From contig WPIO01000002.1 in NCBI GenBank assembly GCA_009760855.2, positions 1,331,501-1,395,500 on the forward strand: 64,000 nucleotides of DNA, given 5' to 3'. Below are positions 23,801 to 34,571 of this stretch, one piece after another. The notes under the pieces were generated by a model. It searched no databases. It was not told where the DNA came from and saw nothing but the letters and a program-made list of their open reading frames with translations. How positions within the stretch are numbered: position 1 is the first letter of the stretch; each line of letters starts with the position of its first letter. The stretch is from Cristatella mucedo (Eukaryota; Bryozoa; Phylactolaemata; Cristatellidae). A program made the position numbers and the translations under genes.

Positions 23801-26800
23801 CGCTCTCCGAGGCAGCAGTCGAGCAGCCTGTCATGTAGCCCTGGCTGCTGTCACGCACGGTCCGACCCCTCGCCGACGACGATGACGACGACGACGAACC
23901 GGCACCGTCGTGGTGGTGAGAGCCCGGCGTGCTGCTGGAGCGGGCGTGAGGCGCGAAGTGGTGGTGGTGAGAGCCCGGTGTGCTGCTGGAGCGGGCGTGA
24001 GGCACGAATGCGGAGCCGCCGGACGGCGGCTCGCTCAGCAGGCCCGGCGTGCCACTGCCGTAAGCGGATGACAAAGGCGTCGACCACCGTTTGGGTGTGA
24101 CGGCGTCGACCAAGGTTTGGGCCGTCGGCAGCGCAAGCGCAGGTGGCACGGCGGTGTTCAAATCGGAGCTGCGCAGCGCCATGCTCGAGCTGCCGGCAGA
24201 CAGAGGCGTGCTGTACTGCGGTGGGCGCTCACCGCCCACGCAGCCAAGGACGCCTTGGCTCGCCGTCGTCAAAATTGACGGGCTGGTCAGCGTGTGTCTG
24301 AGCGTGCGCCCCTTTCCTTCGCCGCCGCCGCTGCAGCTGCTACCCACAGAGCCGGAGGAGCCCGGACTGGTCGCTGCCGACTGTCCATCATCCAAGGAGC
24401 GACTGTGCCGAAGCGACCGGCTGGATGGCGACACGGGCGCCGCCGTGGGACTGGTGACTCGCACGTTCACGTGGAGTCCGGGTTTGAAGCGCCGCTTGTG
24501 CTTGCCACTGCTGCCAGCGCCACCTGGCGGCGGCAGCATTGTCGTCGCTGACGAGGATGCAGCCGCAGAAGGTGATGGCGACTCGGTGTCGGCATTCGGC
24601 AGCGGCGGCAGCGGCTCAGCATGCGTGCCGCCTGATGGGAAGCTGCCGGGCGGCTCTTCCTCGATCGCCTCGCAGTGCAGTCTTGCCGGCAGCAGTGCCA
24701 CTGCCTGCTCGAGCCGCTCTTTGCTCGCCGGCGGCGGCGGCGCAGCAGCGCTGCTCCAGTCAAAATTGGGCGAGCCGCTGCTGCCGCTGCTGCTCTCGCC
24801 TGCGCAAATGGCATCGCTACGTAGTATGTCGTGTTCCGTCCACAGCATGCTTCCCGACACAGCGGCCCGGGCTGCCGTGGCAGCGCTGCTGCTGCCTCCT
24901 GCTCCTGACTCGTGTCCAGTCGATTCTCGCCGTACCTTTTCAACGATTTCGGCAATGTAGTTCTCTCCATCTTCGTCCAGTTCTTCAATGCTGTCGCCTG
25001 CATGGCTATCAGAAACGTCACCCAAGACGAACTGGAGGTGAGCGAAGTGACTGGCATACTTGGGATCGCCTGGAAAGCCTGCAATGAGGACAGCAGCAAC
25101 GACACTCTGCGCAGCAGCAAAAAACGCCAGAAAAGCTGCCGGGTGTCTTTATAGCACAGTGCAGCATATAATTGAGGAAAATGAGCTAATAAGCACCATT
25201 CTGAAGGTGGTCGAAACATCGATGATGCAGCAACTCGTTGGCTGTGGGCCGCTGATGAGGGTCCATAGCCCATCCGCTAAGTACAAGCTCCAACACCTCA
25301 TCCAGGAGGCCGTGGGGAATATCGTCCTTAGGTGGCGAATTGAGAGCAATCTGCAAACAGCCACCAAAAAAGGACATGAAGCCGATCTCATCTGAAGATC
25401 ACATTCAGGCCGTCGTCCAGGGGCAAAGGCAAAATGAGAAGTTCAAGTCGGTCATCAGACCACAGATCTTCGGTGTCCTTACGACATAATGCAGCATGTG
25501 ACAGCCTTTGAAACGCTGTTCCCATGGATGATGACCGGACAGCATGTGTACCATTGTGCACATGGCTGCCCATATGTCGGCAGCAAACCCGTGGCCATCA
25601 CTTCGTGCCTTTTCAGGACTCCACTGAGTTTGACCTCCGAGAGGCTGCTTTCCTGCGACCACGGAATTTTGACCTGGTCTCAGCTTGCAGCTCAAGCCGA
25701 AGTCACCGATGCCGAGGACGTGCGACTCCAATTTCAGGAATATATTGTCGGCTGAAAATCAACAGGCGAACGTGCAGGCAGCATTCAACGTATAGCAGAT
25801 TGCAGCTGTGACGGCAGCAGAAAGGAACCTTTGAGATCCTCGTGAATAATCCTCTTTTTGTGCAGGTAAGCCAGCGCATTCAGGATCTGGTCCATGTACA
25901 GCAGCGCTTTCCACTGGTCCAGTGCACGGGAGCGCTGGACAAGCGCCGATAGGGTACCACCGGCATAGAACTCGCATAGGTAGTAGAGCTTCTGACCATT
26001 CCGAAGGGCGCCGTAGAGCTGCACGATGCCCGGATGCTCCAGCTCGGCCCACACGCACAGTTCCTCGTGAGTGAAGCCGAGCAGACCCACCTGCAACAGG
26101 GGGGGGGGGCAAACAAACGCACTGTACCAAAGCGAGTCTCGACGGGGCAACATTGCAACTTGCAACCCAAATCATCGTGTGGTCAGCTAGGCTCACTCGC
26201 GACGTCGAAGCAACATTCTGCACTATAAAATAGTGACAATCTTGACGAAATCTTTGTTTCGGCTACATCTTAAGGCATGCAGTATTGTTTACCGCCTTCG
26301 CAGATCCCACACTCTGGCATTAGAGCATAACCATTACTGCCGACGACAGAGATCTCTGCTGAGATCGATATACTCCAAAGCATGTAGCAATAACAAAGGC
26401 TGCTGCTACAATACCTTCTTGATAACAAAGCTGAACTCTGTTGCATTATCGATGGCAAGATGCACCTGCCCACTGACTCCCCGGCCGAGAAAAGTCTGTT
26501 TCGTCCAGTGCACACGTTTTTGGTAATTTCCATCCTGCACCTTGAGCTGAGAATCCTGCACGGAGAAAAGGAATGACCAAACCTCTAGGATAATCACTGA
26601 AAATGCAATACAAACATAGCCCACTCATATAGGCCATATATTATGCTATGCCCATGCACTGCAGGTCAGTAATGTGTTCATCAATGTGGAAACAGGCTTC
26701 ATTCAACTTCTCAGCTATTTAGTTATACTGCTTCCAGCAAGTCAAAGTTGCAGCTCCCACAGCACCATCAATCATTATCATCACCACCAATGCACTTCGA

Positions 26801-29719
26801 CAGTTGGAACAGTTACACATGCCAGGGCCCAATGATTGATGGCCTGGGAGGAGCAGTGCTTGACACCGGTTTCCACATGCATACCACTTAACTAGGGGCT
26901 TACAAAACCGAAGGGCAGGAAAAATGTATGCAATTGCTTGCAATGCATGTGCATTATACTGATGCATGATGTATGTGCTTCGACGAACATTACACGTTGC
27001 TGTCACAACGTAAGTAAAAAGGCTAATATGGTGGAGTCATCAACTGGATTGCCATTTCGTGTGTCCACAAGGACACTAGCCATCGAAACAAGTAAGCCTC
27101 GTTGACCTTGGGAGTTTGAACTCAGGGTGCCTCTGTCACCAAAGGCAAGCATCAAAGGCCAGCGAAGCACAACAACATAAACCCACTGCCGATACTGGAA
27201 TGTATGGTCACATGGTACCTAATGTTTTGACACTATTATGCACCAATGTAAGTATTTATATGTGCCCTTCCCAAAGATTTATATCGTGCTATTAGAGCCC
27301 TGTATGGGCCTGCAGCAGCTCCAAGCGGCAAAGTAAGAGAAGACGGTGTTGTGTTGGGCCTTGTGGTTGAACCCCGACACATTGGAGTCAGAAGAAAATG
27401 CCCCAGCCGCATGCCCCACTTCGACCGGCAAAAAAGGTGTACACGACTGAGCTGGTGATAAAAAGAACCACTGAATTTACCAGATTAAGAGTACAGCAAC
27501 GATCTTAGATAGTAAGTTCACATATGAACTCAAAATATGTATCTCCATCAGTAGCTCCACAAAGTCATAAAGACCATGTGGGTGTTACGCAGGAGAGTTT
27601 TGTATAGCGCACTCACAGCCTAAGCGGCTTTCGGTACACATTCGGTAGCCAACAGACTTCATCTCACGCAACAAAGAGAAAGTGGGAAGCATAGCAGAGT
27701 TAGGAGAGCAGTTGAGGTAGTGAGTAGCATAGAAGTAGCAGTTCAGGACCGCTGAAAAAGATGTGCCATAGTCGGCAGTTGGAGAGTAGATGTCATGGTT
27801 GTGTGCAAGGCCCGAGGCCATACCCTGTCAGTCAAGACATGCCAGAATTATTTCATTAATGCCAGAATTATTTCATCAAGGGGGAGGAAGGTGTGAACAC
27901 CTCACCTTGCCTGTCAGGATGATTCCTTCCCAAAAGTCGGCATCACAACTGTCGGCTACATCATCATCAGATGACAATCTATCATTAAGTCTTTCTTGGA
28001 GACTCTTCCAGTACTGGACGAGTTCGAGGAGATGCCTAGGCTCACCATATGCAACACGGCCTCGGCCGATCACGAGCCTGCAAAGTCGCGCGGCAGTTGA
28101 CTACACACTGAGAGCATGAGTCGCAGCACTGCTGCCAGCACGGGTGGGGGGCCTCCCAGAATGCGTGCACGAGTCGCACGGCTACTTCGTGGCAGGAAAG
28201 AGCTCACATATCCACGGAGCAGAGAGCATACACTTGCCCCGACCTCGAAGGGGTGGAAAAGTGGCTAGATGAAGGAGTCGCTCACACCGATCCAGCATCA
28301 CACCAACCCACAAGAGGCACACCTCTATTGGGGCAGCATGCTGCCAGAGAGAAGCTGGCCGTCGCAGCTGCAACCACAGGCCCCATTGCTGCCTCCTGCC
28401 TGCACTGGCTGAACGACGGCCCACGCGGAGAGCGATGCAATTTCGTGCAGCCAACTAGAACACGCGGCAGCCGGTCACGTCGGCTGCACTCTCTCGGCTG
28501 CCTTCGAGAGAAAGAGGCAAGGCACGCTCACTTACCGCAGGCCAGGGTTTAGTGCAGCCGGTGCTGGCAGCTGCACGGCAGCGTCGAGCAACGCCGGCTC
28601 TCCGCCCGGCGGGACTTGAGGCCCCGCGCTAGCCAACTCTTCGACGCCGTCGGCAGCCGACGGGCATAGCAAGCTCAGCCTCGGCAGCAAAACGCTGTCA
28701 TCAGCTGCCAGTGCTGCAGCAGCAGGCAGTGCCACTGCTCGGCCGTCGGTTGCCGGAAGCCCAAACTCGCTGACGACATTGGCAAGACGCTCCTCCAGCT
28801 CGTCGCCAGTCGGAATGCTGCCGATGCCTATAACCAGCTTCAGGTCAGCCAGAAGATTGCTGGACGACGGCAGGTTCCAGTCGGGGCAGTCGACCGACGA
28901 GCAGCAGCAGCTGCTAGCAGACGCTCTGCAGTCGTCGCTGCCGCCGTCACCACCACGACGACCGGCGGTGGCGGGGTCGCCGGCCGCTGAGGCGATTGGC
29001 ATCGTACTGCTGCCAGTGCCACTGCCTTGCCCGAGCCTGAAGCTAGACGCACCGGGGAGGCCGAAGCCGCAGCTGGCGGCAATATCTTTTGCTGCGACGG
29101 CGCCGTCGGCGGCAGTGGCTGCTGCCGTCCTGCCGAGCGCACTTGCGTCCCTTCCTCCTCCGGCTCCGCCGTTCAGCTGCAAGCCCGCCATTCGCCTGGC
29201 CAGCTGCAGCAGCTCCGCCGTGCTGGTGGCGGTGCGCTGGCGAGGCTGCAGCGCGTCGGCCAGGCGGCTGCGCAGCCTGTACCAGGCTCGATCAAGGCCA
29301 TGGTGCTGCTGCTCCATCGGCTGGCCTTGCAGCAGGACGGTGCGAAGCTCGTCGCAGAGGACGGCATCACAGAGCGATCGCCGGCAGTAGCACACACCCA
29401 GGTGGTAGGCGATCAGGTTGTACAGCAGCAGGCAGAGGTCGCTGCAGACGAGGTAGTGCTGCTCGCATGCGCTCGAATGCAGCGCCAGCCGGCTCACGAC
29501 GGCGCACAGCTCGCAACCATCGGCGTCGGAGGAGGAGAGTGTTGCCTGTGTCTCGGAGGCAGCAGCAGCAGCGGAGTCGATGCGAGGTCCAATGCCCGAG
29601 GAAAGATAGTGGACGAGGCATTCGTTAAAGGCGGCAAACACTTGGTGCCTCAACCTCACCACGGGGTCGATGGCTGGGCGTACCGCTCCCGGCACCGGGT
29701 CAAGGCCACCGTGCTTGAG
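20854..29719 (-). CDS. MAP3K14: NF-kappa-B-inducing kinase (NIK/MAP3K14) orthologue
   Basis: A serine/threonine MAP3K that in vertebrates activates IKK-alpha in non-canonical NF-kappa-B signalling. Coding exons by splice sites and phase: 29719-28536, 28077-27906, 26555-26415, 26090-25829, 25751-25483, 25350-25197, 25078-23324, 23009-22821, 21063-20854. All junctions are in phase except 23324/23009. The sum is about 1445 codons, against about 950 in human NIK. The extra length comes from a long N-terminal exon and a 585-residue Ser/Pro/Ala-rich exon after the kinase domain. The kinase keeps all catalytic motifs, and the last two exons match the NIK-specific C-terminal domain, which separates it from other MAP3Ks. 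The start codon is not visible: exon 1 opens after a TAG at 29722-29720, so a 5' exon probably lies upstream. Introns hold SINE-2, LINE-A and LINE-B debris. Confidence 0.88.
21385..21630 (-). mobile_element. Two SINE-2 copies in tandem, minus strand
   Basis: Both contain reversed SINE-2 body text (AGCCTxxxxxGCTATCACCACC, then GCAATAAAGGA/GCAATTAAGGA) and a reversed B box (GTACTCGAACCCACTA at 21555; GGACTCGAACGCACTG at 21420), ending in CTACGACCCAGG. They lie in the last NIK intron. Confidence 0.75.
21900..22018 (+). mobile_element. LINE-A terminal fragment in NIK intron
   Basis: The last ~110 bp of LINE-A with a perfect hairpin (TAAAGCGCC...GGCGCTTTA, 21950-21990) and a (ATT)n tail of at least 18 bases. 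It is antisense to the NIK gene. Confidence 0.85.
23324..25078 (-). other. MAP3K14: NIK long Ser/Pro/His-rich linker exon
   Basis: This exon starts after TTGCAG (25081-25079) and joins HLQNG to FPGDPKYASHFAHLQFVLG in phase. It continues with an acidic patch (SIEELDEDGENYIAEIVEKV) and then about 500 residues rich in Ser, Pro, Ala and Gly, with a tandem pair of HARSSSTPGSHHHH-like blocks (about 24005-23905). It is predicted disordered. The likely donor is A|GTAAGC at 23323; the same frame would otherwise stop at 23259. The antisense strand also has long open frames here because of the GC-rich triplet bias. Confidence 0.8.
25197..26555 (-). other. MAP3K14: NIK kinase-domain exons
   Basis: Four exons encode the catalytic domain. 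Visible motifs in order: VHWTKQTFLGRGVSGQVHLA (glycine loop GRGVSG), the ATP lysine in FVIKK, the helix-C glutamate in THEELCVWAELEHPGIVQLY, HEDLKADN (catalytic loop Asp and Asn; human NIK has HGDVKADN), GDFGLSC (metal-binding DFG), SPEKA at the APE position, IWAAMCTMVHMLSGHHPWEQ, and a final helix with HQRPTANELLHH. Splice phases are 0/0, 0/1, 1/0, 0/1, and each joint restores an uninterrupted alignment to NIK. All residues needed for catalysis are present, so this is predicted active, not a pseudokinase. Confidence 0.92.
27541..27815 (-). mobile_element. LINE-B 3' fragment in NIK intron
   Basis: Nearly identical to 5517-5775: GTATCTCCATCAGTAGCTCC, GTTTTGTATAGCGCACTCAC, then the C-terminal coding end YSPTADYGTSF. 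It is same-sense as the NIK gene and lies in the intron between 27906 and 26555. Confidence 0.85.
27906..29719 (-). other. MAP3K14: NIK N-terminal exons
   Basis: Two exons joined in phase (CG|GTAAGT donor at 28535; acceptor before G at 28077, restoring CGG). The first ~140 residues look helical and cysteine-rich (RHQVFAAFNECLVHYLSSG, CEQHYLVCSDLCLLLYNL, CYCRRSLCDAVLCDELR). A Gly/Ala/Ser-rich stretch follows. The second exon (VIGRGRVAYGEPRHLLELVQ...FWEGIILTGK) leads into the kinase. I do not recognise the helical part as a known domain, and the TRAF3-binding ISIIAQA-type motif of vertebrate NIK is not evident in these exons. Confidence 0.75.
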
Positions 29720-30007
29720 CTACAGCGGCAGTGCTCTCAGCTCAAGACAGCGCTCGGCCAGTGTGCAAACGTCGTGCTGAGGCGATGAAACTGCCACGAT
29801 GCAATGTACGCAAAAGTATGCAGTGCAGTGTAACAAACGCATGGGCGAGAAAAAGAAAAAAGAGAGAAAGATTGCAAGGGAGCGACAGGACAAGAGTGAG
29901 AGAGAGACAGGCAGAGGGAGGGAGAGGGGCAAGTGGACAGAACATTCAGACCTAGTGAACGTATGCACATGCACGGCAGAAGAAGGCACTCCTACTGTGC
30001 ACCTATT

Positions 30008-30178
30008 TTAAATATTAATATTATACTAAATATATATATATAATTAAATATATATTGATATAAATTATATTAAATATATAATTAATTTATATATAAATAT
30101 ATAATTAATTTATATATTAAATATATAATTAATTTATATAATAAATATATAATTAATTTATATTTATATAAATATATA

Positions 30179-30224
<46 letters not shown>

Positions 30225-30235
30225 TACATAATTAA
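30008..30235. repeat. AT-only minisatellite and (TA)n
   Basis: Over 200 bp of nearly pure A/T. A unit of about 23-30 bp (ATATATAATTAATTTATAT) repeats several times, ending in a (TA)n run at 30182-30216. It lies just upstream (on the minus strand) of the first visible NIK exon. Confidence 0.9.
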
Positions 30236-30489
30236 TTTACTGGCCATTAAGCCAGTCATTGCCCTTGCCAGAACAAGGCTGCTCTACGCTCGTGGATGAG
30301 CAGCATGACCATCAATCCAACGATGATAAGAACTCGTGGACGGCCACTCTACTCGGGCAGGCAATGGTCTCAAATCACTCAGTCGATGCCAGCCCCCTCC
30401 AAGTTAAGCAGAGGTGAAAGGGGGTAGAGCAAGGCAAGACAGAGAGCTCTTTCGGCAGCCTTTCATGTGATGAGCCACCAACTAGCATG

Positions 30490-30670
30490 ACCTTAACCCT
30501 GGGTCACAGCCCAGGGGTAAGGCGCTCGCTCTCTGCGAACCAGGTCGTGGGTTCACGTCCTGCAGTGGGCAATCCTTTATTGCTCACTGCAAGCGGTGGT
30601 GATAGCGGCTAGTCTCTAATGCTGCTATATAAATGAGGCTGTTGAATCAACTGACCTCCTTTAACGAGAG
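30490..30670 (+). mobile_element. SINE-2, best copy
   Basis: tRNA-like head with A-box-like CAGCCCAGGGGTAAGGCGCT and B-box GGGTTCACGTCCT, then body GGGCAATCCTTTATTGCTCA, GCAAGCGGTGGTGATAGCGG, and end ATAAATGAGGCTGTTGAATC. Its body matches the copies at 21.4-21.6, 31.1 and 61.4 kb. Confidence 0.8.
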
Positions 30671-30904
30671 TAATAAGAATAATAAGGAGCCTTATAGTTA
30701 ACTTGCAGCAAAGGCACGGCAGCTATGTTGATGCATACTAAAGGCGATATTGACCAGGAATTTAAATCGACTAAAACCTGCAAGCTAGACTTGATTTCAA
30801 GCTAAAAAAGGCTGATTCACTATGAGAACACAGTCGTCACCCCAGCTCAAATGGATGAATCATAAGTGACACCCTAAAAGTAGCAAAAATATCTCTGTGG
30901 TTAT

Positions 30905-31035
30905 AAGCACTCCTGAGGCAAATGAGTCAGACTCAACAGTTATCACTAACCAATCAATATGCTTTCTTTCCAGCATAGGTCAAGTACCTAAAAAGAGATT
31001 TGGTGCTCTTAGCATGCTGTACATATGTCTAACTC
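30905..31035 (+). mobile_element. Possible LINE-A-like 3' UTR fragment
   Basis: CTTTCTTTCCAGCATAGGTC followed by AAGTACCTAAAAAGAGATTT resembles the LINE-A 3' UTR and start of the hairpin, as in the diverged copy at 63.75 kb. The pairing arms are decayed. Confidence 0.35.
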
Positions 31036-31067
31036 TTATACTAATAATCTCTGATAAAGTGATCGAA

Positions 31068-31250
31068 GGTGTTACAGCCCTGGGTCTTAGCCTATCGGTA
31101 AGGGGGTTTGCACTCCACGGCCCTGGTCGTGGGTTCGAGTCCTTCAGCAGACAATCTTTTATTGAATGCTAGCAGCAGAGTAATCGTGGCAAAAGCTCTT
31201 TTGCCCCTATATAAATGAGGCTGGTGAATAGGCTAATCTTTACTTTTCAT
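31068..31250 (+). mobile_element. SINE-2 copy
   Basis: Head CTTAGCCTATCGGTAAGGGG with B-box GGGTTCGAGTCCTT (31130), body GACAATCTTTTATTG and end ATAAATGAGGCTGGTGAATA. The B box is close to consensus, but the anticodon arm is not tRNA-like. Confidence 0.75.
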
Positions 31251-32149
31251 TTTTACTTTGCCAATTCACACGAGCAAAACCGTAACGATTCACAAAGAAT
31301 TGCTGGTGGACATTAACGATCAGCAAACACGAATCCATTTGCCAAGACAGGTGCCTCAAACCCAGAGACCAAACAACCAGGCAAAGGACAGGCGAGAGCA
31401 GCGAGCACTAATATCACATCTCAATCTGGCGGAAGAGTACCAATCAGCAGCGGCTTACCGTGCCGAACGCAAAAGCCAAATCGATGTCAGGCGGAAGACA
31501 GCCGTGCGCCTTTGACAGCCTGGATGTTGTGCTAGTCCTGGATGTGGTCCCGTGCTGTGCCAGCACTTCACGGCTCGGCTAAATAGAACACGCGTTCACC
31601 AAGTTCACGCAACGCGCCGCCACCGAAGCCAGCGCTAATGAGGCTTCAGCAACGCTTGGTGGTGGGGGTAGTCAGGCTCAAAGCAACAGCTCAGAGATCA
31701 GAGCTACGAGCAAAGGACACGGTCTATCCTAGAGCAAGACTCGGAAGTGGAAGCCACACTGAACCGCTGAGAAGCCCCGTCGTGAGGCGAGCTTGCCGCA
31801 GGCCAGATGTCACTGTCCGCGAGCGCGCGCCTACGAGGGAGCCGCAGCGGCAGGCAAGACCAGGCCCATAAACCAGGCCATCCCATGCACGTCTGGCACG
31901 TCGGCACGTGAGCGCGCAGCATCGGTGCGCGCACTCTTGCTCACAAGCAACCCATGCAGAGAGTGGCGCGACAGCAGCGCACCGGCAGGCCGATGCATGA
32001 GCCGCATTTGCGACCATCATGGCCCAACAAAAGGTCTGCATCTGACTTGACCAGCCTGTCTGCTTTGGTTTTCAGGAGGCTAGCACTCCTAACGATTTGG
32101 TCAACCCGAGCTGCAAGCAGAGAGCATGAGGCTAGCAATGAACACATGC
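31251..32149. other. GC-richer DNA without supported gene
   Basis: Short frames on both strands (31258-31515 +, 31724-32041 -, 31954-32211 +) overlap antisense and show no motif or splice-linked partner. Nothing assignable. Confidence 0.35.
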
Positions 32150-32275
32150 GCAGTGCCACAGCTCCACTGGCCGAGGTCGTGGGCTCGAGCCCCGTGGCGC
32201 ATGTGAAGTGACTGAATGGAGATTAAGTTCTCTCAGGGCGCTAAACAAATGATTTATATTTCTATTTGGCAGCCA
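32150..32275 (+). mobile_element. SINE-1 copy with LINE-A-like 3' hairpin
   Basis: tRNA-like head ending in B-box GTGGGCTCGAGCCCCGTGG (32178), then GCGCATGTGAAGTGACTGAA, a hairpin core GGAGATTAAGTTCTCTCAGG and GCGCTAAACAAATGATTTAT. The part from GTGAAG onward parallels the LINE-A 3' end. Confidence 0.75.
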
Positions 32276-32975
32276 CAGCGAGCCCACCTCGCCGGGCGAA
32301 CAGCGCTTCACAAGAAGAGTGCCGAGTATTCCCTCGAGCAGAAACTACGCTTTGGTCAGTGGAAGCTACCAACTAACAGAGGCACGGCCAGAGCATATGG
32401 ATTACAGAAGTGTGCATGCCTGAGAGCAGCGACGTTCTTTCTGGCTACACATTTAAAAATAGACAGGAGACATCTAATCTCACAAGGTATCTGGCCATTG
32501 TTACCATGCTTATTAAGTCACGGAAGAATTGGCCAAAAACAATAGGAATTCTTAAATCGGTGACAAATGGCTGGATGGGGGAGGAGGCAGGCTGACCCGA
32601 GAAAATGCAACTGGATGGCAGCATGATATGAGCCGAATTTTCAGCAATCGAAGATAGCAGTCACAAGTAATAAATCCAGCATGGGCATTATGCATGCTTC
32701 TCGATCATGTGAGTGCACATTCAATCACAGAACGCCTTCCACAAACAGAGGAGGAGAATGGATGTAGGCAGAATGAGTGAGGAGAATGAATGCCGGCAGC
32801 TCTAGAGGGGGCAAGTTCCACGGTGAGCTGGCACTGAATCTAAAAGAAAACTAAACCAGCAAAAAATCAGTGATGGATGGCTGCTGAAACATCTCACAAT
32901 TCTGGCGACCTCACGACCAGACACCTGCTGTGTGAACACTGCAAATAAACCACCAGTCTGTGGGCTTTGCTGAAC

Positions 32976-32976
<1 letters not shown>

Positions 32977-33051
<75 letters not shown>

Positions 33052-33062
33052 ATAATATAAAA
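32977..33062. repeat. (CA)n-(TA)n microsatellite
   Basis: About 24 bases of CA repeat followed by over 50 bases of mostly TA repeat. Confidence 0.95.
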
Positions 33063-33116
33063 AACTCAGATACCTTATACTCCTAAGCAATTTGACCCAT
33101 ACGCATGTGGGCTGAT

Positions 33117-34571
33117 TGGCTGAGCCGATGAACTGTGCCTGGCTCTCCACGCTTCTCACACAGTCTTCGATCTGCGAGGGGGATTCGCCATACTGTACTC
33201 GCTGGTGCTGTACATCACGGGGCCCGAAGAAGGACCCGATCTGGATTTGCTTGCATGACCAGTATAGTGTTACCTTGACTTACGACTGTCCCAACTAACA
33301 AGTCCTTCGAGATACGTGCCGTCTCTCAGCCGATTTTTTGCTTTGAGTTGAGAGCTAAAATTTGGGTAATGAGCCAGCTTCAGTCACCCCACTACTAGTT
33401 GGTACAGTAAACGCCACAGAGAACGCCCCAACATCTGCCCACTCGTTCACTTTAAATGGTTAGCTCGAAGTGGAAGCATCAGTTGCAACCGAGCGTGCGA
33501 CGGAGCTATTTAATGACACTTGCCTAACTACTTTCAGAAACATTCTGAAAGAGAAAATGAAACAGATCACATTGAACAGGTTTTTATCGAAAACTCCTGC
33601 AGATTAAAGTGGGGAAAGCGTGACAAAAACAGCAAAACTCAGTGAACAAGATTCAGCTATTTGTTTCAGTCTTTCATTTTCAACTCCGGCAGCATCTTTA
33701 AGTAGTCCGATCTCCAAGATAAATGGTGTACATTATAGTTGATAGAAACAGTTTATTGCAGTACATTCTATTGCACTGTGTTTCTATACAATATTAGTTA
33801 TGCACAAGTGCATTTTTTAATTTAAACATGTGACAAATATCGTGGTATTTTTTTGGGGGGTCTAGAACAGATTAATGGCATTTGAATTTATTTCAATAGG
33901 GACAATTAATTTGACATACGAGTAAATTTGAGTTATGAGCTCCGTCATGGAACGAATGAAACTCGTAAGTCAAGGCACCACTGTCCACCGACATTGGGGC
34001 GGCCATCGCCTTCAACTGTAAGCAGCTCGACCGCTGCCTGAGCACTATCCGTGCTGACAAGTTCACCAAGTGGCTGTCCAGCCTCAGCAAATAGAGGGCC
34101 ACGACGTCGACAGGCCGGCGGTCGACGATGAGAACGAGCTAAGACCCAGAAAACACGTCCGAGTTCGACCAAATCGAGGTCGGCACAGACCTACATATCG
34201 ACGACGGCAACCTGTTCCCGGAGGAACAGGACGTCCCGGTGTTCCAGAAATGCCAGGACATGTAGTTTGTATAAACGAACGACATACATATCACATATCG
34301 ATTATGTACGACATAACATATTCGAGAGAAATACTGGTACCTCGGCAGGCATGATAATTTTTCAAGGATTTTTATGATTGTCTTGGACAATGTGTATTAT
34401 ACATGTATACACTGTACAATATATGACCAGATCAGAACAATCGTAATTAACAGAACAATACATATACCAAGGCAACCATCAAGCAGTTCACCAACATTAG
34501 GAACCTGAGCGTCAGCCGGATCAGCGACTTCAGTCACAACGGCTGGCTAAATCAGAACGAGATGAAAACCT
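33117..34571 (+). pseudogene. Possible decayed coding segments of unknown origin
   Basis: Four plus-strand pieces read like protein with GC-rich third positions but break by stops and frameshifts: 33117-33257 (DELCLALHASHTVFDLRGGF...), 33977-34103 (STDIGAAIAFNCKQLDRCL, ADKFTKWLSSLSK, stop), about 34144-34263 (EFDQIEVGTDLHIDDGNLFP, stop) and 34482-34571 (KATIKQFTNIRNLSVSRISD..., stop). I do not recognise the family. It could be an old transposase or processed gene copy, and it conflicts on the opposite strand with the last exon of the minus-strand candidate below. Confidence 0.25.

Noticed and set aside
23410-25087. Long plus-strand open frames opposite the NIK linker exon (for example 24091-24960, 289 codons)
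   Set aside because: They are antisense shadows of a GC-rich, Ser/Ala/Pro-biased coding exon; no motif, no splice partner.
26098-26111. G-run at 26.1 kb (also at 17.98, 20.30 and 36.73 kb) as quadruplex elements
   Set aside because: Single homopolymer runs without the four-block spacing; probably slippage-prone tracts.
28779-29788. Plus-strand frames of 179-253 codons opposite NIK exon 1
   Set aside because: Antisense shadows of the GC-rich minus exon, which joins in phase to the kinase exons.
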